From NCBI GenBank assembly GCA_007121055.1, contig SKMM01000236.1, positions 1 to 16,291 of the forward strand: a DNA stretch of 16,291 nt, given 5' to 3'. Source of the DNA: Paracoccaceae bacterium (GTDB lineage: Bacteria; Pseudomonadota; Alphaproteobacteria; Rhodobacterales; Rhodobacteraceae). This document shows, in pieces, positions 1-7,860 of this stretch. Below the pieces are notes generated by a model. That model saw only the letters and a list, made by a program, of their open reading frames with translations, made no database searches and was not told where the DNA came from. Position 1 is the stretch's first letter, and each line of letters begins with the position of its first letter. Made by a program: the position numbers and the translations under genes.

Positions 1-623
1 GCAAGCAGGTGGGCATCATCTCCACCATCAACGGCGACGCCAATGTCGGCTTCTACAACGAACTCGCCGCCCAGGGCGTCAGCGCCGACGACATCCCCGT
101 GATCGCGTTTTCCGTGGGGGAGGAGGAGCTATCGGGCCTCGACACCTCGCGGCTGGTCGGCCACCTCGCGGCGTGGAACTACTTCATGTCGGCCGACACG
201 TCGGAAAACGACGAATTCATCGCCGCCTGGCACGCGTTCATCGGCGACGAGGCCCGCGTGACCAACGACCCGATGGAGGCGCATTACATCGGCTTCAACA
301 TGTGGGTTAACGCGGTCGAGCAGGCCGGCACCACCGATGTGGACGCCGTGCGCGAGGCGATGTGGGGCCAGGAGTTTCCCAACCTGACCGGCGGCATGGC
401 GGTGATGAACCCCAACCATCACCTGTCCAAGCCCGTGCTGATCGGCGAGATCCGCGCCGACGGCCAGTTCGACATCATCAGCCAGACCGAGGAGATCCCC
501 GGCGAGGCCTGGTCGCCCTTCCTCGAGGAAAGCGCGCATCTGACCAGCGACTGGCAGAACCTCGGCTGCGGCATGTGGGACACCCGCACCGAGACCTGCG
601 TGCAGATCGGCTCGAACTTCTGA
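1..623 (+). CDS. urtA: Urea ABC transporter substrate-binding protein UrtA, C-terminal part (5' end cut by window)
   Basis: Periplasmic urea-binding subunit of the UrtABCDE importer. The reading frame is open from base 3 (AAG CAG GTG...) to a TGA at 621-623, giving about 206 residues; the N-terminal half and signal peptide lie outside the window. Family-typical strings seen are STINGDANV, FYNELAAQG, AFSVGEEEL, LVGHLAAWNYFMS, TNDPMEAHYIGF, NHHLSKPVLIGEI and DGQFDII, which together are diagnostic for UrtA rather than for branched-chain amino-acid binding proteins. The C-terminus has two Cys residues (LGCGMW and TCVQ), which could form a disulfide in the periplasm. It is followed by a hairpin and urtB on the same strand, the usual urtABCDE order. 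In other bacteria this operon is commonly under nitrogen control, but its promoter is not visible here. Confidence 0.96.
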   Translation, partial: KQVGIISTINGDANVGFYNELAAQGVSADDIPVIAFSVGEEELSGLDTSRLVGHLAAWNYFMSADTSENDEFIAAWHAFIGDEARVTNDPMEAHYIGFNMWVNAVEQAGTTDVDAVREAMWGQEFPNLTGGMAVMNPNHHLSKPVLIGEIRADGQFDIISQTEEIPGEAWSPFLEESAHLTSDWQNLGCGMWDTRTETCVQIGSNF

Positions 624-631
624 CGGCACTC

Positions 632-660
632 CGGGCGCGCCCTTCTGCGGGGCGCGCCCG
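632..660 (+). terminator. Perfect 11-bp hairpin between urtA and urtB (attenuator or mRNA-stabilising element)
   Basis: CGGGCGCGCCC (632-642) and GGGCGCGCCCG (650-660) are perfect inverse complements around a 7-nt loop (643-649). The hairpin begins 8 nt after the urtA stop and ends 32 nt before the urtB ATG. There is no T tract after it, so a full intrinsic terminator is unlikely. Intercistronic hairpins behind binding-protein genes often protect the upstream mRNA from 3' decay or cause partial termination, which gives excess binding protein over permease. Function here is inferred. Confidence 0.6.
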
Positions 661-692
661 TCCACTCCCCGACCCCAGCACGGAGCCCCGTG

Positions 693-2663
693 ATGCCCCG
701 CACCGCCCGCGCGCCGTGGCGCTGGATGTCGTTTCTCCTGCTCGCTCTCACCGTCGTGGCGGTCCCGGCCCGCGCCGACACCCCGCTGCAGGACGTGCTG
801 CAGACCGTGCAGGCCGAGGTCGCCAGCCCCGCCCGCGGCACGATACCGGACGTGCTGCGCGCCCTCCTCGACGCCGACGCCCCAGGCACGCTGGAGTTCC
901 TGCGCGCTTTCGCGGACCGCGAGGTGGTCGAACGCCCCGAGGACGGACTTTTCTTCATCGCCCAGGATGGCCCCGACCGCAGCCTGATCCTCATTGACGT
1001 GGACAGCGGGGCCGAGATCGCCACCGTCACCACCCGCGACGTCAACCAGATCCGCCCCAACGCCGGCGTGCGCCGGGAAATCGCCGCGGCCCTGGTGCAG
1101 TTCGAGCTGTCCGCCCCCGACCCGGCCCGCCGCATCGCCGCGATGGACGCCATCGCCCGCAGCCCCGACCCCGAGCAGATGCCGATCCTTGCGGCCTCCA
1201 TCCCCGACGAGCCCGACGCCGCGATCCGCGCCCGCAAGGAGCGTCTGCTGGCGCTGCTGACCGCGCGGTTCGAGACCGACAGCGCCACCCGCGTGGCCGC
1301 CATCGAGGCGCTGACCGGCGATGTCAGCACCGAGGCGCGGCGTGTCCTCAACCAGCTTCTGCAGACCGAAGCCGGCCACGCCCAGTTCGTGCCCGAGGGC
1401 GTCAACATCGCCCGCATCCGGGTGGTGGGCGAGGACCTCGACCTCCTGCGCGCCCATGCGCGGCTGGCCGAGGACGGGCTCGTCCCCCCCCGCCCCGGCC
1501 GCAACGCCATCCGCGACGCCCTGCGCGCCCATGTCGTGGACGGCCATGTCGGCGGCATCCCCGTCCATCGCCTGACCGACGAGGCCACCCGCCGCGAGGC
1601 CTACCGCGCGCTGCAGGAGGACGGCCTCGTCCCCCCCCTGCCCACCGAGGCCGAGATGCGGGCCGCCGTCGCGCAGTTCACCTTCTACGACCGCTATCTG
1701 GAGGATGACCCGGCCGTCACCACCGCCGCCCGTGCCGCCCTGGACAGCACCCGCACCCGGGTGGGGCTGTTCCAGGCGCTCAACCTCTCGCTGGAGGCGC
1801 TGTCGCTCGCCTCGATCTTCTTCCTCGGCGCCATCGGGCTTGCGATCACCTTCGGCGTGATGCGGGTCATCAACATGGCCCATGGCGAGTTCATCATGAT
1901 GGGCGCCTACACCGGCGTCGTGGTGCAGATGTTCATCCCCAGCCATACGGTCAGCATCGCGGTGGCGCTGCCGCTGGCCTTCGCCGTGACCTTCGCCGCC
2001 GGCGTGGCCATGGAGCGGCTGGTGATCCGCCACCTCTACACAAGGCCGCTGGAGACGTTGCTCGCGACCTTCGGCATCTCCATCGCGCTGCAGCAGCTGG
2101 CCAAGAACATCTTCGGGCCGCAGGCCCGGCCGCTGACCTCGCCGGATTGGCTCGCGGGCGCGGTGCGGCTCAACGACATCGTGTCGATCTCCACCATCCG
2201 GGTGGCGATCTTCTTTCTCGCGCTGATGTTCCTGATCCTGCTCATCTACATCCTCAACCGCACACGGCTGGGGCTGGAGGTGCGGGCGGTCACCCAGAAC
2301 CCCGGCATGGCGGCATCGATGGGCATCAACCCCGACCGCATCAACATGCTGACCTTCGGGCTGGGCTCAGGCATCGCCGGCACCGCCGGCGTGGCCATCG
2401 GCCTGTTTGCCCAGGTCACGTCCGAGATGGGCGCGAACTACATCGTGCAGAGCTTCATGACCGTCGTGGTGGGCGGCGTGGGCTCGGTCTTCGGCACGCT
2501 GGCGGGCGCGGGGCTGATCGGCTTCCTGCAGAAGGGGATCGAGTGGTTCAACCCGGCCAACACGCTGGCCGCCCAGACCTACATGGTGCTGTTCATCATC
2601 CTGTTCATCCAGTTCCGGCCGCGGGGCATCGTCGCCCTGAAGGGCCGTGCCGCGGGGGATTGA
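693..2663 (+). CDS. urtB: Urea ABC transporter permease UrtB, with long periplasmic N-terminal domain
   Basis: Inner-membrane permease of the urea importer, 656 aa from the ATG at 693. An in-frame GTG lies directly before it at 690, but GGAG at 682-685 is better spaced (7 nt) for the ATG. A signal-peptide-like segment (basic start, FLLLALTVVAV core, ARA-D cleavage-like site) covers residues 1-29. A soluble, Ala/Asp/Arg-rich helical region of about 330 residues follows. The LivH-type permease domain runs from about residue 365 to the end, with GAIGLAITFGVMRVINMAH and GEFIMMGAYTG, then TRPLETLLATFGISI and VVVGGVGSVFGTLAGA. The N-terminal extension is a known feature of UrtB and separates it from plain LivH; at about 360 residues it makes this protein longer than many UrtB. 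The stop is 4 nt before urtC. Function confidence is high; the role of the periplasmic region is unknown to me. Confidence 0.95.
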   Translation: MPRTARAPWRWMSFLLLALTVVAVPARADTPLQDVLQTVQAEVASPARGTIPDVLRALLDADAPGTLEFLRAFADREVVERPEDGLFFIAQDGPDRSLILIDVDSGAEIATVTTRDVNQIRPNAGVRREIAAALVQFELSAPDPARRIAAMDAIARSPDPEQMPILAASIPDEPDAAIRARKERLLALLTARFETDSATRVAAIEALTGDVSTEARRVLNQLLQTEAGHAQFVPEGVNIARIRVVGEDLDLLRAHARLAEDGLVPPRPGRNAIRDALRAHVVDGHVGGIPVHRLTDEATRREAYRALQEDGLVPPLPTEAEMRAAVAQFTFYDRYLEDDPAVTTAARAALDSTRTRVGLFQALNLSLEALSLASIFFLGAIGLAITFGVMRVINMAHGEFIMMGAYTGVVVQMFIPSHTVSIAVALPLAFAVTFAAGVAMERLVIRHLYTRPLETLLATFGISIALQQLAKNIFGPQARPLTSPDWLAGAVRLNDIVSISTIRVAIFFLALMFLILLIYILNRTRLGLEVRAVTQNPGMAASMGINPDRINMLTFGLGSGIAGTAGVAIGLFAQVTSEMGANYIVQSFMTVVVGGVGSVFGTLAGAGLIGFLQKGIEWFNPANTLAAQTYMVLFIILFIQFRPRGIVALKGRAAGD

Positions 2664-2667
2664 GCCC

Positions 2668-3888
2668 ATGGCCGACATCGCCCGCCCCGTGACCCTGCCC
2701 GGCGCCGCCCGGCCCGCGCCCCCGCGCCGCAGCTTCCTGCGCGAACACCCCTCGGTGCTGTGGTTCATGCTGATCCTCGGCATCTTCACCGCCGGCGTCA
2801 CGCTCCTGTCCGAGGCCTTCGGGATCGGCCTCGTCTCCACTTCGCTGGTGAAGATCCTCGGGATGACGCTGTGCCTGTGCCTTCTGGCCGTCGCCATGGA
2901 TGTCGTCTGGGGCTATTGCGGCATCCTCTCCTTGGGCCATTTCGCCTTCTTCGGGCTGGGCGGGTACGCCATCGGCATGTGGCTGATGTACGCCCGCACC
3001 GAGATCCTGGTGCGCCAGTCGCTGGAGGCCGGCACCATCCCCCCCACCGAGCGCGAGGTCTCCGAGGCCGTCGCTTCGCAGATCTTCAGCGTCGTGGGCT
3101 CCAACGAACTGCCGCTGATCTGGAGCTTTGCCCATTCCCTGACCTTCCAGCTGGCCATGGTGGTGCTGATCCCCGGCCTTCTGGCGCTGGTGTTCGGCTG
3201 GCTGGCGTTCCGGTCGCGGGTGACGGGGGTGTATCTGTCGATCCTGACCCAGGCCATGACGCTGGCGCTGTCGCTGTACCTGTTCCAGAACGACAGCGGG
3301 CTCAGGGGCAACAACGGGCTGTCGGGGCTGCAGAACATCCCCGGTTTCCTGGACGTGCCGCAGTCGGTGATCTCGATGTGGTTCTTCTGGGCCTCGGCGC
3401 TGGCGCTCGGGCTCGGCTACATGCTGTTTGCCTGGATCGTGTCGGGCAAGTTCGGCTCGGTCGTCCGCGCCATCCGCGACAACGAGCCCCGGGTACGCTT
3501 CCTCGGCTACAACGTCGAGGGCTACAAGCTCTTCGTCTTCACCCTGACGGCCATCATCGCGGGGCTTGCGGGCGCCCTCTATTACCCGCAGGCCGGCATC
3601 ATCAACCCCGCCGAGATCGCCCCCATCGCGTCGATCTACCTCGCCGTCTGGGTGGCCATCGGCGGGCGGGGCAGGCTCTATGGCGCGGTCATCGGGGCGG
3701 CGCTGGTGTCGCTTCTGTCCAGTTGGCTGACGGGCGGGGGGGCGCCCAACATCGATCTGGGCTTCTACCGCATCGTCTGGACCGACTGGTGGCAGGTGCT
3801 GCTGGGCTTCGGTTTCGTGCTGGTGACCCTGTTCTTCCCCAAGGGGATCGGCGGGCTGTTCGACCGGCTGGTGAGGAAACAGGAATGA
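2668..3888 (+). CDS. urtC: Urea ABC transporter permease UrtC
   Basis: Second inner-membrane permease, LivM type, 406 aa from the ATG at 2668. A GTG at 2647 in the same frame is possible but would overlap urtB; the G-rich run at 2654-2658 lies 9 nt before the ATG. The first ~30 residues are Pro/Ala/Arg-rich and cytoplasmic (REHPSVLW), followed by about eight to ten hydrophobic segments. Recognisable LivM/UrtC strings are WGYCGILSLGHFAFFGLGGY, FRSRVTGVYLSILTQAMTL, GNNGLSGL, VRAIRDNEPRVRFLGYNV and LAVWVAIGGRGRLYGAVIGA. It should pair with UrtB to form the urea channel, energised by UrtD and UrtE. The stop codon overlaps the urtD start (ATGA, 3885-3888), which implies translational coupling. Confidence 0.96.
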   Translation: MADIARPVTLPGAARPAPPRRSFLREHPSVLWFMLILGIFTAGVTLLSEAFGIGLVSTSLVKILGMTLCLCLLAVAMDVVWGYCGILSLGHFAFFGLGGYAIGMWLMYARTEILVRQSLEAGTIPPTEREVSEAVASQIFSVVGSNELPLIWSFAHSLTFQLAMVVLIPGLLALVFGWLAFRSRVTGVYLSILTQAMTLALSLYLFQNDSGLRGNNGLSGLQNIPGFLDVPQSVISMWFFWASALALGLGYMLFAWIVSGKFGSVVRAIRDNEPRVRFLGYNVEGYKLFVFTLTAIIAGLAGALYYPQAGIINPAEIAPIASIYLAVWVAIGGRGRLYGAVIGAALVSLLSSWLTGGGAPNIDLGFYRIVWTDWWQVLLGFGFVLVTLFFPKGIGGLFDRLVRKQE

Positions 3889-4625
3889 CCGCGCTCCTGG
3901 AGGTCTCGGACGTCTCGGTCACCTTCGACGGGTTCCGCGCCATCAACGGGCTGAGCCTTGCGATCAACGAGCCCGAGCTGCGCGCCGTGATCGGGCCCAA
4001 CGGGGCGGGCAAGACCACCTTCATGGACATCGTCACCGGCAAGACCCGCCCCGACACCGGCCGCGTGGTCTGGGGCGAGACCGCCACCTCGCTTCTGTCC
4101 ATGTCCGAGGCGCAGATCGCCCGCGCCGGCATCGGCCGCAAGTTCCAGAAACCCACCGTGTTCGAGGACCAGACGGTGCGCGAAAACCTCCGCCTGGCGC
4201 TGAAGGCCCGGCGCGGGGTGTTCAGCGTGCTGTCCTGGCGGGCCACGGCCGAGGACGCGCGCCGCATCGACGAGCTTGCCCAGGAGATCGGCCTCACCGA
4301 CCGCCTGTCCCACCGCGCGGGCGATCTGTCCCATGGGCAGAAGCAGTGGCTGGAGATCGGCATGCTGCTCGCGCAGGACCCCCGGCTTCTGCTGGTGGAC
4401 GAGCCCGCCGCCGGCATGACCCCGGCCGAGCGCGAGCACACCACCGACATCCTCAAGACCGCCGCGCGCACCCGCGCCGTGGTGGTGATCGAGCATGACA
4501 TGGAATTCGTCCGCCGCCTCGACTGCCGCGTCACCGTCCTGCATGAGGGGCGCGTGCTGGCCGAAGGCTCGCTGGACCATGTCACCCGCGACCAGCGGGT
4601 GATCGACGTCTATCTGGGGCGCTGA
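3885..4625 (+). CDS. urtD: Urea ABC transporter ATP-binding protein UrtD
   Basis: Cytoplasmic ATPase subunit, LivG type, 246 aa. The start is the ATG at 3885, which shares ATGA with the urtC stop; a longer in-frame extension upstream is only the shadow of urtC. Seen in order: Walker A GPNGAGKTT at residues 37-45, Q-loop GRKFQKPTVF around 84-93, signature LSHGQ at 148-152, Walker B LLLVDEP at 168-174, and the switch histidine in IEHDMEF (H204). The LSHGQ signature and KFQKPTVFED string are typical of UrtD. All catalytic residues appear intact. One base separates its stop from urtE. Confidence 0.97.
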   Translation: MTALLEVSDVSVTFDGFRAINGLSLAINEPELRAVIGPNGAGKTTFMDIVTGKTRPDTGRVVWGETATSLLSMSEAQIARAGIGRKFQKPTVFEDQTVRENLRLALKARRGVFSVLSWRATAEDARRIDELAQEIGLTDRLSHRAGDLSHGQKQWLEIGMLLAQDPRLLLVDEPAAGMTPAEREHTTDILKTAARTRAVVVIEHDMEFVRRLDCRVTVLHEGRVLAEGSLDHVTRDQRVIDVYLGR

Positions 4626-4626
4626 G

Positions 4627-5322
4627 ATGCTGACGGTCCGTGACCTGACCCTGCATTACGGCGCCTCGCAGATCCTGTACGGCGTGTCGCTGGAGGCCCG
4701 CCCGGGCGCGGTGACGGCGGTCATGGGCACCAACGGGGTCGGAAAAACCTCGCTTCTGCGCGCCATCGCCGGCCGGCACCCGTACTCGGGCGGCACCATC
4801 ACGCTGGACGGCGCGGTGCTCGACCACCTGTCGGCGGCTGCCGCCGCCCGCGCGGGCATCGCCTATGTCCCCCAGGGGCGCGAGATCTTCCCGCTGCTGA
4901 CCGTCACCGAAAACCTGCAGACCGGCTTCGCCTGCCTGCCGCGGTCCGAACGCCGCATCCCCGAGCGGATCTACGAGCTCTTCCCCGTGCTGCGCGACAT
5001 GAAGGACCGCCGCGGCGGCGACCTCTCGGGCGGGCAGCAGCAGCAACTCGCCATCGCCCGCGCCCTGATCGCGCGGCCCCGCGTGCTGCTGCTGGACGAG
5101 CCGACCGAGGGCATCCAGCCCAACATCATCAAGCAGATCGGCCGCGTCATCGCGCTTCTGCGCGAGGAGGGCGAGATCGCCATCATCCTGGTGGAGCAAT
5201 ACTTCGACTTCGCCTACGGCCTCGCCGACAGCTTCTGCGTGCTCAACCGCGGCGAGGTCGTCCTCTCCCGCCCCGCCGCCGAGGTCACCCGCGCGGAAAT
5301 CCTCGAGCGCGTCTCCATCTGA
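4627..5322 (+). CDS. urtE: Urea ABC transporter ATP-binding protein UrtE
   Basis: Second cytoplasmic ATPase, LivF type, 231 aa, starting 1 nt after urtD. Motifs: Walker A GTNGVGKTS at residues 34-42, VPQGREIFPLLTVTENL (Q-loop region), signature LSGGQ at 133-137 inside a Gln-rich LSGGQQQQ, Walker B LLLDEPTEG with D157 and E158, and switch region LVEQYFDFA. The switch position is Gln (Q191) rather than His, as is usual for LivF/UrtE proteins, so it is not a defect. EGIQPNIIKQIG is characteristic of UrtE. It is the last transporter gene of the operon; a GC hairpin and a methyltransferase-like gene follow. Confidence 0.97.
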   Translation: MLTVRDLTLHYGASQILYGVSLEARPGAVTAVMGTNGVGKTSLLRAIAGRHPYSGGTITLDGAVLDHLSAAAAARAGIAYVPQGREIFPLLTVTENLQTGFACLPRSERRIPERIYELFPVLRDMKDRRGGDLSGGQQQQLAIARALIARPRVLLLDEPTEGIQPNIIKQIGRVIALLREEGEIAIILVEQYFDFAYGLADSFCVLNRGEVVLSRPAAEVTRAEILERVSI

Positions 5323-5343
5323 CCCGCGCCGCCCCGCCTTGCC

Positions 5344-5361
5344 GCGCCCGTCGCCGGGCGC
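5344..5361 (+). terminator. GC hairpin after urtE, possible weak terminator
   Basis: GCGCCCG (5344-5350) pairs perfectly with CGGGCGC (5355-5361) around a 4-nt TCGC loop, in the 51-nt gap between urtE and the DUF938 gene. There is no T run, so strength as an intrinsic terminator is doubtful. It may only reduce read-through into the next gene, whose AGG ribosome-binding stretch (5363-5365) lies immediately after the hairpin and could be partly occluded. Confidence 0.35.
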
Positions 5362-5373
5362 TAGGCCCCTGCC

Positions 5374-6036
5374 ATGACTGCGCCGCATCCCCCCGCCGAT
5401 CCGCTCGCCGCGCCTGCGGCCACCGCCGACCGGTTGGGCCTGCGCCACGCCCCCGCCACGGCGCGGAACCGGGCGTCCATCGCGGAGGCGCTGGCCCACC
5501 TCCTGCCCGACCGGCCCTGCAGCGTTCTGGAGGTGGCCTCGGGCACTGGCGAGCATGCGCTCTGGATCGCCCGCGCGCTGCCTCGGGTTACCTGGACGCC
5601 CACCGAGGCCGGCGACGAGGGCCTCGCCGCCATCGCCGGCTGGCGCGACCTGTGCCCCGACCTGCACGGCCGGGTCCGCCCGCCCGAACGGCTGGACGCG
5701 GCCCGTCCGCCCTGGCCGGGACCGCAGGTGGATGCTGTGTTCGCCGCCAACCTCACCCATATTTCGCCGTGGCAGGCCACGCTGGGCCTGATCGCGGGCG
5801 CGGCCCAGCGGCTCGCCCCCGGCGGCCTTCTGCTGATCTATGGCCCCTTCAACGAGAACGGCCGCTTCACCGGCCCCGGCAACGCGGCCTTCGACGCCGA
5901 CCTGCGCGCCCGCGACCCCGCCTGGGGCCTGCGCGACCGCGAAGCCCTCGACGCCGCCGCCGCCCCGGCCTTCACCCCCGAAGCCGTGCGCCTCATGCCC
6001 GCCGACAACCGCCTTCTGGTTTATCGCCGCGTCTGA
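5374..6036 (+). CDS. DUF938 family SAM-dependent methyltransferase-like protein
   Basis: Predicted cytoplasmic class I methyltransferase-fold protein of the DUF938 family (related to eukaryotic METTL26), 220 aa. Seen: the family start region GLRHAPATARNRASIAEAL; the SAM-binding glycine motif LEVASGTGEHALWIA at about residues 50-64; TWTPTEAG, where an acidic residue follows the second strand; the family string FAANLTHISPW; GLLLIYGPFNENGRFT; and the C-terminal DNRLLVYRR strand. The substrate of the family is not established. It starts 51 nt after urtE on the same strand, so read-through from the urt operon is possible, but I see no functional link with urea uptake. It converges with the mscS gene (76-nt gap). 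Fold assignment is firm; enzymatic role is open. Confidence 0.9.
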   Translation: MTAPHPPADPLAAPAATADRLGLRHAPATARNRASIAEALAHLLPDRPCSVLEVASGTGEHALWIARALPRVTWTPTEAGDEGLAAIAGWRDLCPDLHGRVRPPERLDAARPPWPGPQVDAVFAANLTHISPWQATLGLIAGAAQRLAPGGLLLIYGPFNENGRFTGPGNAAFDADLRARDPAWGLRDREALDAAAAPAFTPEAVRLMPADNRLLVYRRV

Positions 6037-6112
6037 TATCAACGGCGTGAGGCGTTGACCGGTCTCTGCGCGTCAGCCTTTGCCGCTGATGTGGCTGGCG
6101 CGCTCGGTGCGG

Positions 6113-7423
6113 TCAGTTTCTGACGCGGTTGGCATGATCCGCGCCCTGCACCCGCACTTCGCGCTGGGGGAAGGGGATGGTGATGCCGCGCTCCTTGAAC
6201 GCATCCCACAGGGCCAGATAGATGTTGCCGCGGATCGAGGCGAGCCCGTCCTGCGCGTCGCGGATCCACACCCGCAGCACATAATCCACCGAGCTGTCGC
6301 CGAAGCCAGTGATATGGCAGGCGATGGCGCGGTCGGGCAGCACCCGCGGCACGCGCGACGCGGCCTCCACCGCCACCTGCCGCACCAGATGCGGGTCGTC
6401 GGCGTAGGAGGTCCCGAACTCCAGGTCGATGCGCACGAACTCGTCGGTGTGGGACCAGTTGACGACCTGACCGGTGACGAAATCCTCGTTGGGGATCAGG
6501 TACTCGCGCCCGTCGCGGGTGACCACCGAGACATAGCGCGCGCCCAGTTCGTTGATCCAGCCGAAGGTGTCGCCGAGGCTGATGACGTCGCCGGGCTTCA
6601 CGCTCTTGTCCAGGAGGATGATGACGCCCGAGACGAGGTTCGACACCACCTTCTGCAGCCCGAACCCGAGGCCCAGCCCGATGGCGCCGGACAGGACCGC
6701 AAGCCCCGTCAGGTCAAAGCCGATGGCCCTGAGCCCGATCGCCACCGCCACGCCGAAGAACAGAACCTGCAGCGCCTTGGTGGCGAGCACCCGCATGGAG
6801 GGCGAGACATCCGGGCTGCGCTGCAGCCGCCGGATCGCCGCGCCCAGAATCGCGCGCGCGATCAGGATCAGCGCCCCGGTGACCGTCACGGCCTTCAGCA
6901 CCGACAGCGCCGAGATCCGGAAGTCGTCGAAGGTGATGGCGAGGCTGTCGAGGAACGCCGCCGCCCCGTCAAGAAAGCCCAGATACAGCAGCGCCACATA
7001 GGTCCAGGCGCCCCAGGTCACCACCCGCCGCAGGGGCCGGTTGCGGATCAGCTGCCCGCCGAAGCTGATGGCGATCCAGGCTGTGGCGATGGTGGCCGCC
7101 AGCCCCATCAGGTCGCCCGCCACCGGCCAGCCCAGCCGCTCGCCGCCCCGCACCGCTGTCCACGCGAGCGCCACGAAGGCGATGCCGCGGATGCGCCGGA
7201 TCACCACCACCGCTACCCGAAGCCGCCAGCGCGGCCAGCCGTCGCGCGACCGCACCCAGCCCTCCGCCCGCGGGGTCAGCGCCAGCCGGACCCCATGCGC
7301 CACGGCAAACAGCCCCACCAGTGCTGCGATCTGGTACATCCGCCAGGGCGTGGCGTTGCCGCGCAGGAAGGCCTCGACATCACTCCACAGCCCCTGGGCG
7401 GCCTCGACGATCTCCTGCTCCAT
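6113..7423 (-). CDS. MscS-family mechanosensitive ion channel
   Basis: Inner-membrane channel of the MscS superfamily, 436 aa, expected to open under membrane tension and release solutes during osmotic down-shock. About six or seven hydrophobic segments precede the pore helix, more than the three of E. coli MscS. The pore/β-domain signature is clear at about residues 240-290: SGAIGLGLGFGLQKVVSNLV then GVIILLDKSVKPGDVI. Next comes the β-domain string GWINELGARYVSVVTRDGRE, then IPNEDFVTGQVVNWS. The C-terminal αβ domain ends in PFPQREVRVQ. The ATG at 7423 has AAGGGAG 7 nt upstream. It starts 22 nt after the end of the PIN toxin gene on the same strand, so it may be transcribed from the toxin-antitoxin promoter. 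Its ion preference cannot be read from the sequence. Confidence 0.93.
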   Translation of the reverse strand: MEQEIVEAAQGLWSDVEAFLRGNATPWRMYQIAALVGLFAVAHGVRLALTPRAEGWVRSRDGWPRWRLRVAVVVIRRIRGIAFVALAWTAVRGGERLGWPVAGDLMGLAATIATAWIAISFGGQLIRNRPLRRVVTWGAWTYVALLYLGFLDGAAAFLDSLAITFDDFRISALSVLKAVTVTGALILIARAILGAAIRRLQRSPDVSPSMRVLATKALQVLFFGVAVAIGLRAIGFDLTGLAVLSGAIGLGLGFGLQKVVSNLVSGVIILLDKSVKPGDVISLGDTFGWINELGARYVSVVTRDGREYLIPNEDFVTGQVVNWSHTDEFVRIDLEFGTSYADDPHLVRQVAVEAASRVPRVLPDRAIACHITGFGDSSVDYVLRVWIRDAQDGLASIRGNIYLALWDAFKERGITIPFPQREVRVQGADHANRVRN

Positions 7424-7445
7424 GGGCCGGCTCCCTTCGCGGCGC

Positions 7446-7853
7446 TCAGTGGAACGGGTTTTCCAGCCGCACGCCGGTGGGGCGGAAATCCTGCACGTTG
7501 CCGGTGACCACGGTGGCGCCCCGCGCCAGTGCGGTGGCCGCGATCATCAGATCCGCGCCGGCATGGCCCAGCCGGTGCGACAGCGCGCCCCAGATGCGCG
7601 CGTCCTCCGCGCCGAAGGGCAGGATGCGGTCGCCGAACACCCGCAGGGTCCGGTCCAGCCAGGCCCGCAGGTCCGCCGCGAAGGCCGGGTTCGGCCCCTC
7701 CTGCGCGCGGATGCCCCGCTCGATCTCGCCCAGGGTGACGACGCTGAGGAACAGCTCCGCCTCAGCCCGGCCGCTGAGCCAGGCCGCCACCTGCGGCGCC
7801 CGTCCGGGCCGGCGCACCGCCGAGACCACGTCGGTGTCGAGGATCCAGATCAT
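7446..7853 (-). CDS. vapC: PIN-domain toxin (VapC/FitB-like ribonuclease)
   Basis: Toxin of a type II toxin-antitoxin pair, 135 aa, predicted Mg-dependent RNase. The start is taken at the ATG at 7853 (MIWILDTD), 7 nt after the antitoxin stop; the open frame upstream of it overlaps the antitoxin gene and reads as a shadow. PIN acidic residues are all present: D6 in ILDTD, E43 in TLGEIERG, D101 in HAGADLMIAA, with N119 and D122 in TGNVQDF. The combination DTDVVS, SVVTLGEIERGI and TGNVQDF is closest to the FitB branch of PIN toxins. The ribosome-binding AGGG overlaps the antitoxin stop, so translation is probably coupled. RNA target unknown. Confidence 0.92.
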   Translation of the reverse strand: MIWILDTDVVSAVRRPGRAPQVAAWLSGRAEAELFLSVVTLGEIERGIRAQEGPNPAFAADLRAWLDRTLRVFGDRILPFGAEDARIWGALSHRLGHAGADLMIAATALARGATVVTGNVQDFRPTGVRLENPFH

Positions 7854-7860
7854 GCCGGCC

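Noticed and set aside
129..2033. 634-codon open frame on the minus strand opposite urtA and urtB
   Set aside because: His/Gly/Asp-rich low-complexity translation typical of antisense frames in GC-rich DNA; the + strand genes have clear family motifs.
5191..5202. Gln instead of His in the UrtE switch loop, as a possible inactive ATPase
   Set aside because: Gln at this position is normal for LivF/UrtE proteins, and all other ATPase motifs are intact.
6037..6112. Possible bidirectional terminator between the converging DUF938 and mscS genes (TCAACG/CGTTGA dyad, 6039-6058)
   Set aside because: Only a 6-bp stem with an 8-nt loop and no T tract; too weak to call.
6080..7507. 475-codon + strand frame over the MscS gene
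   Set aside because: The product is Arg/His/Pro/Gln-rich with no domain, and the opposite strand encodes an unmistakable MscS channel with a ribosome-binding site.
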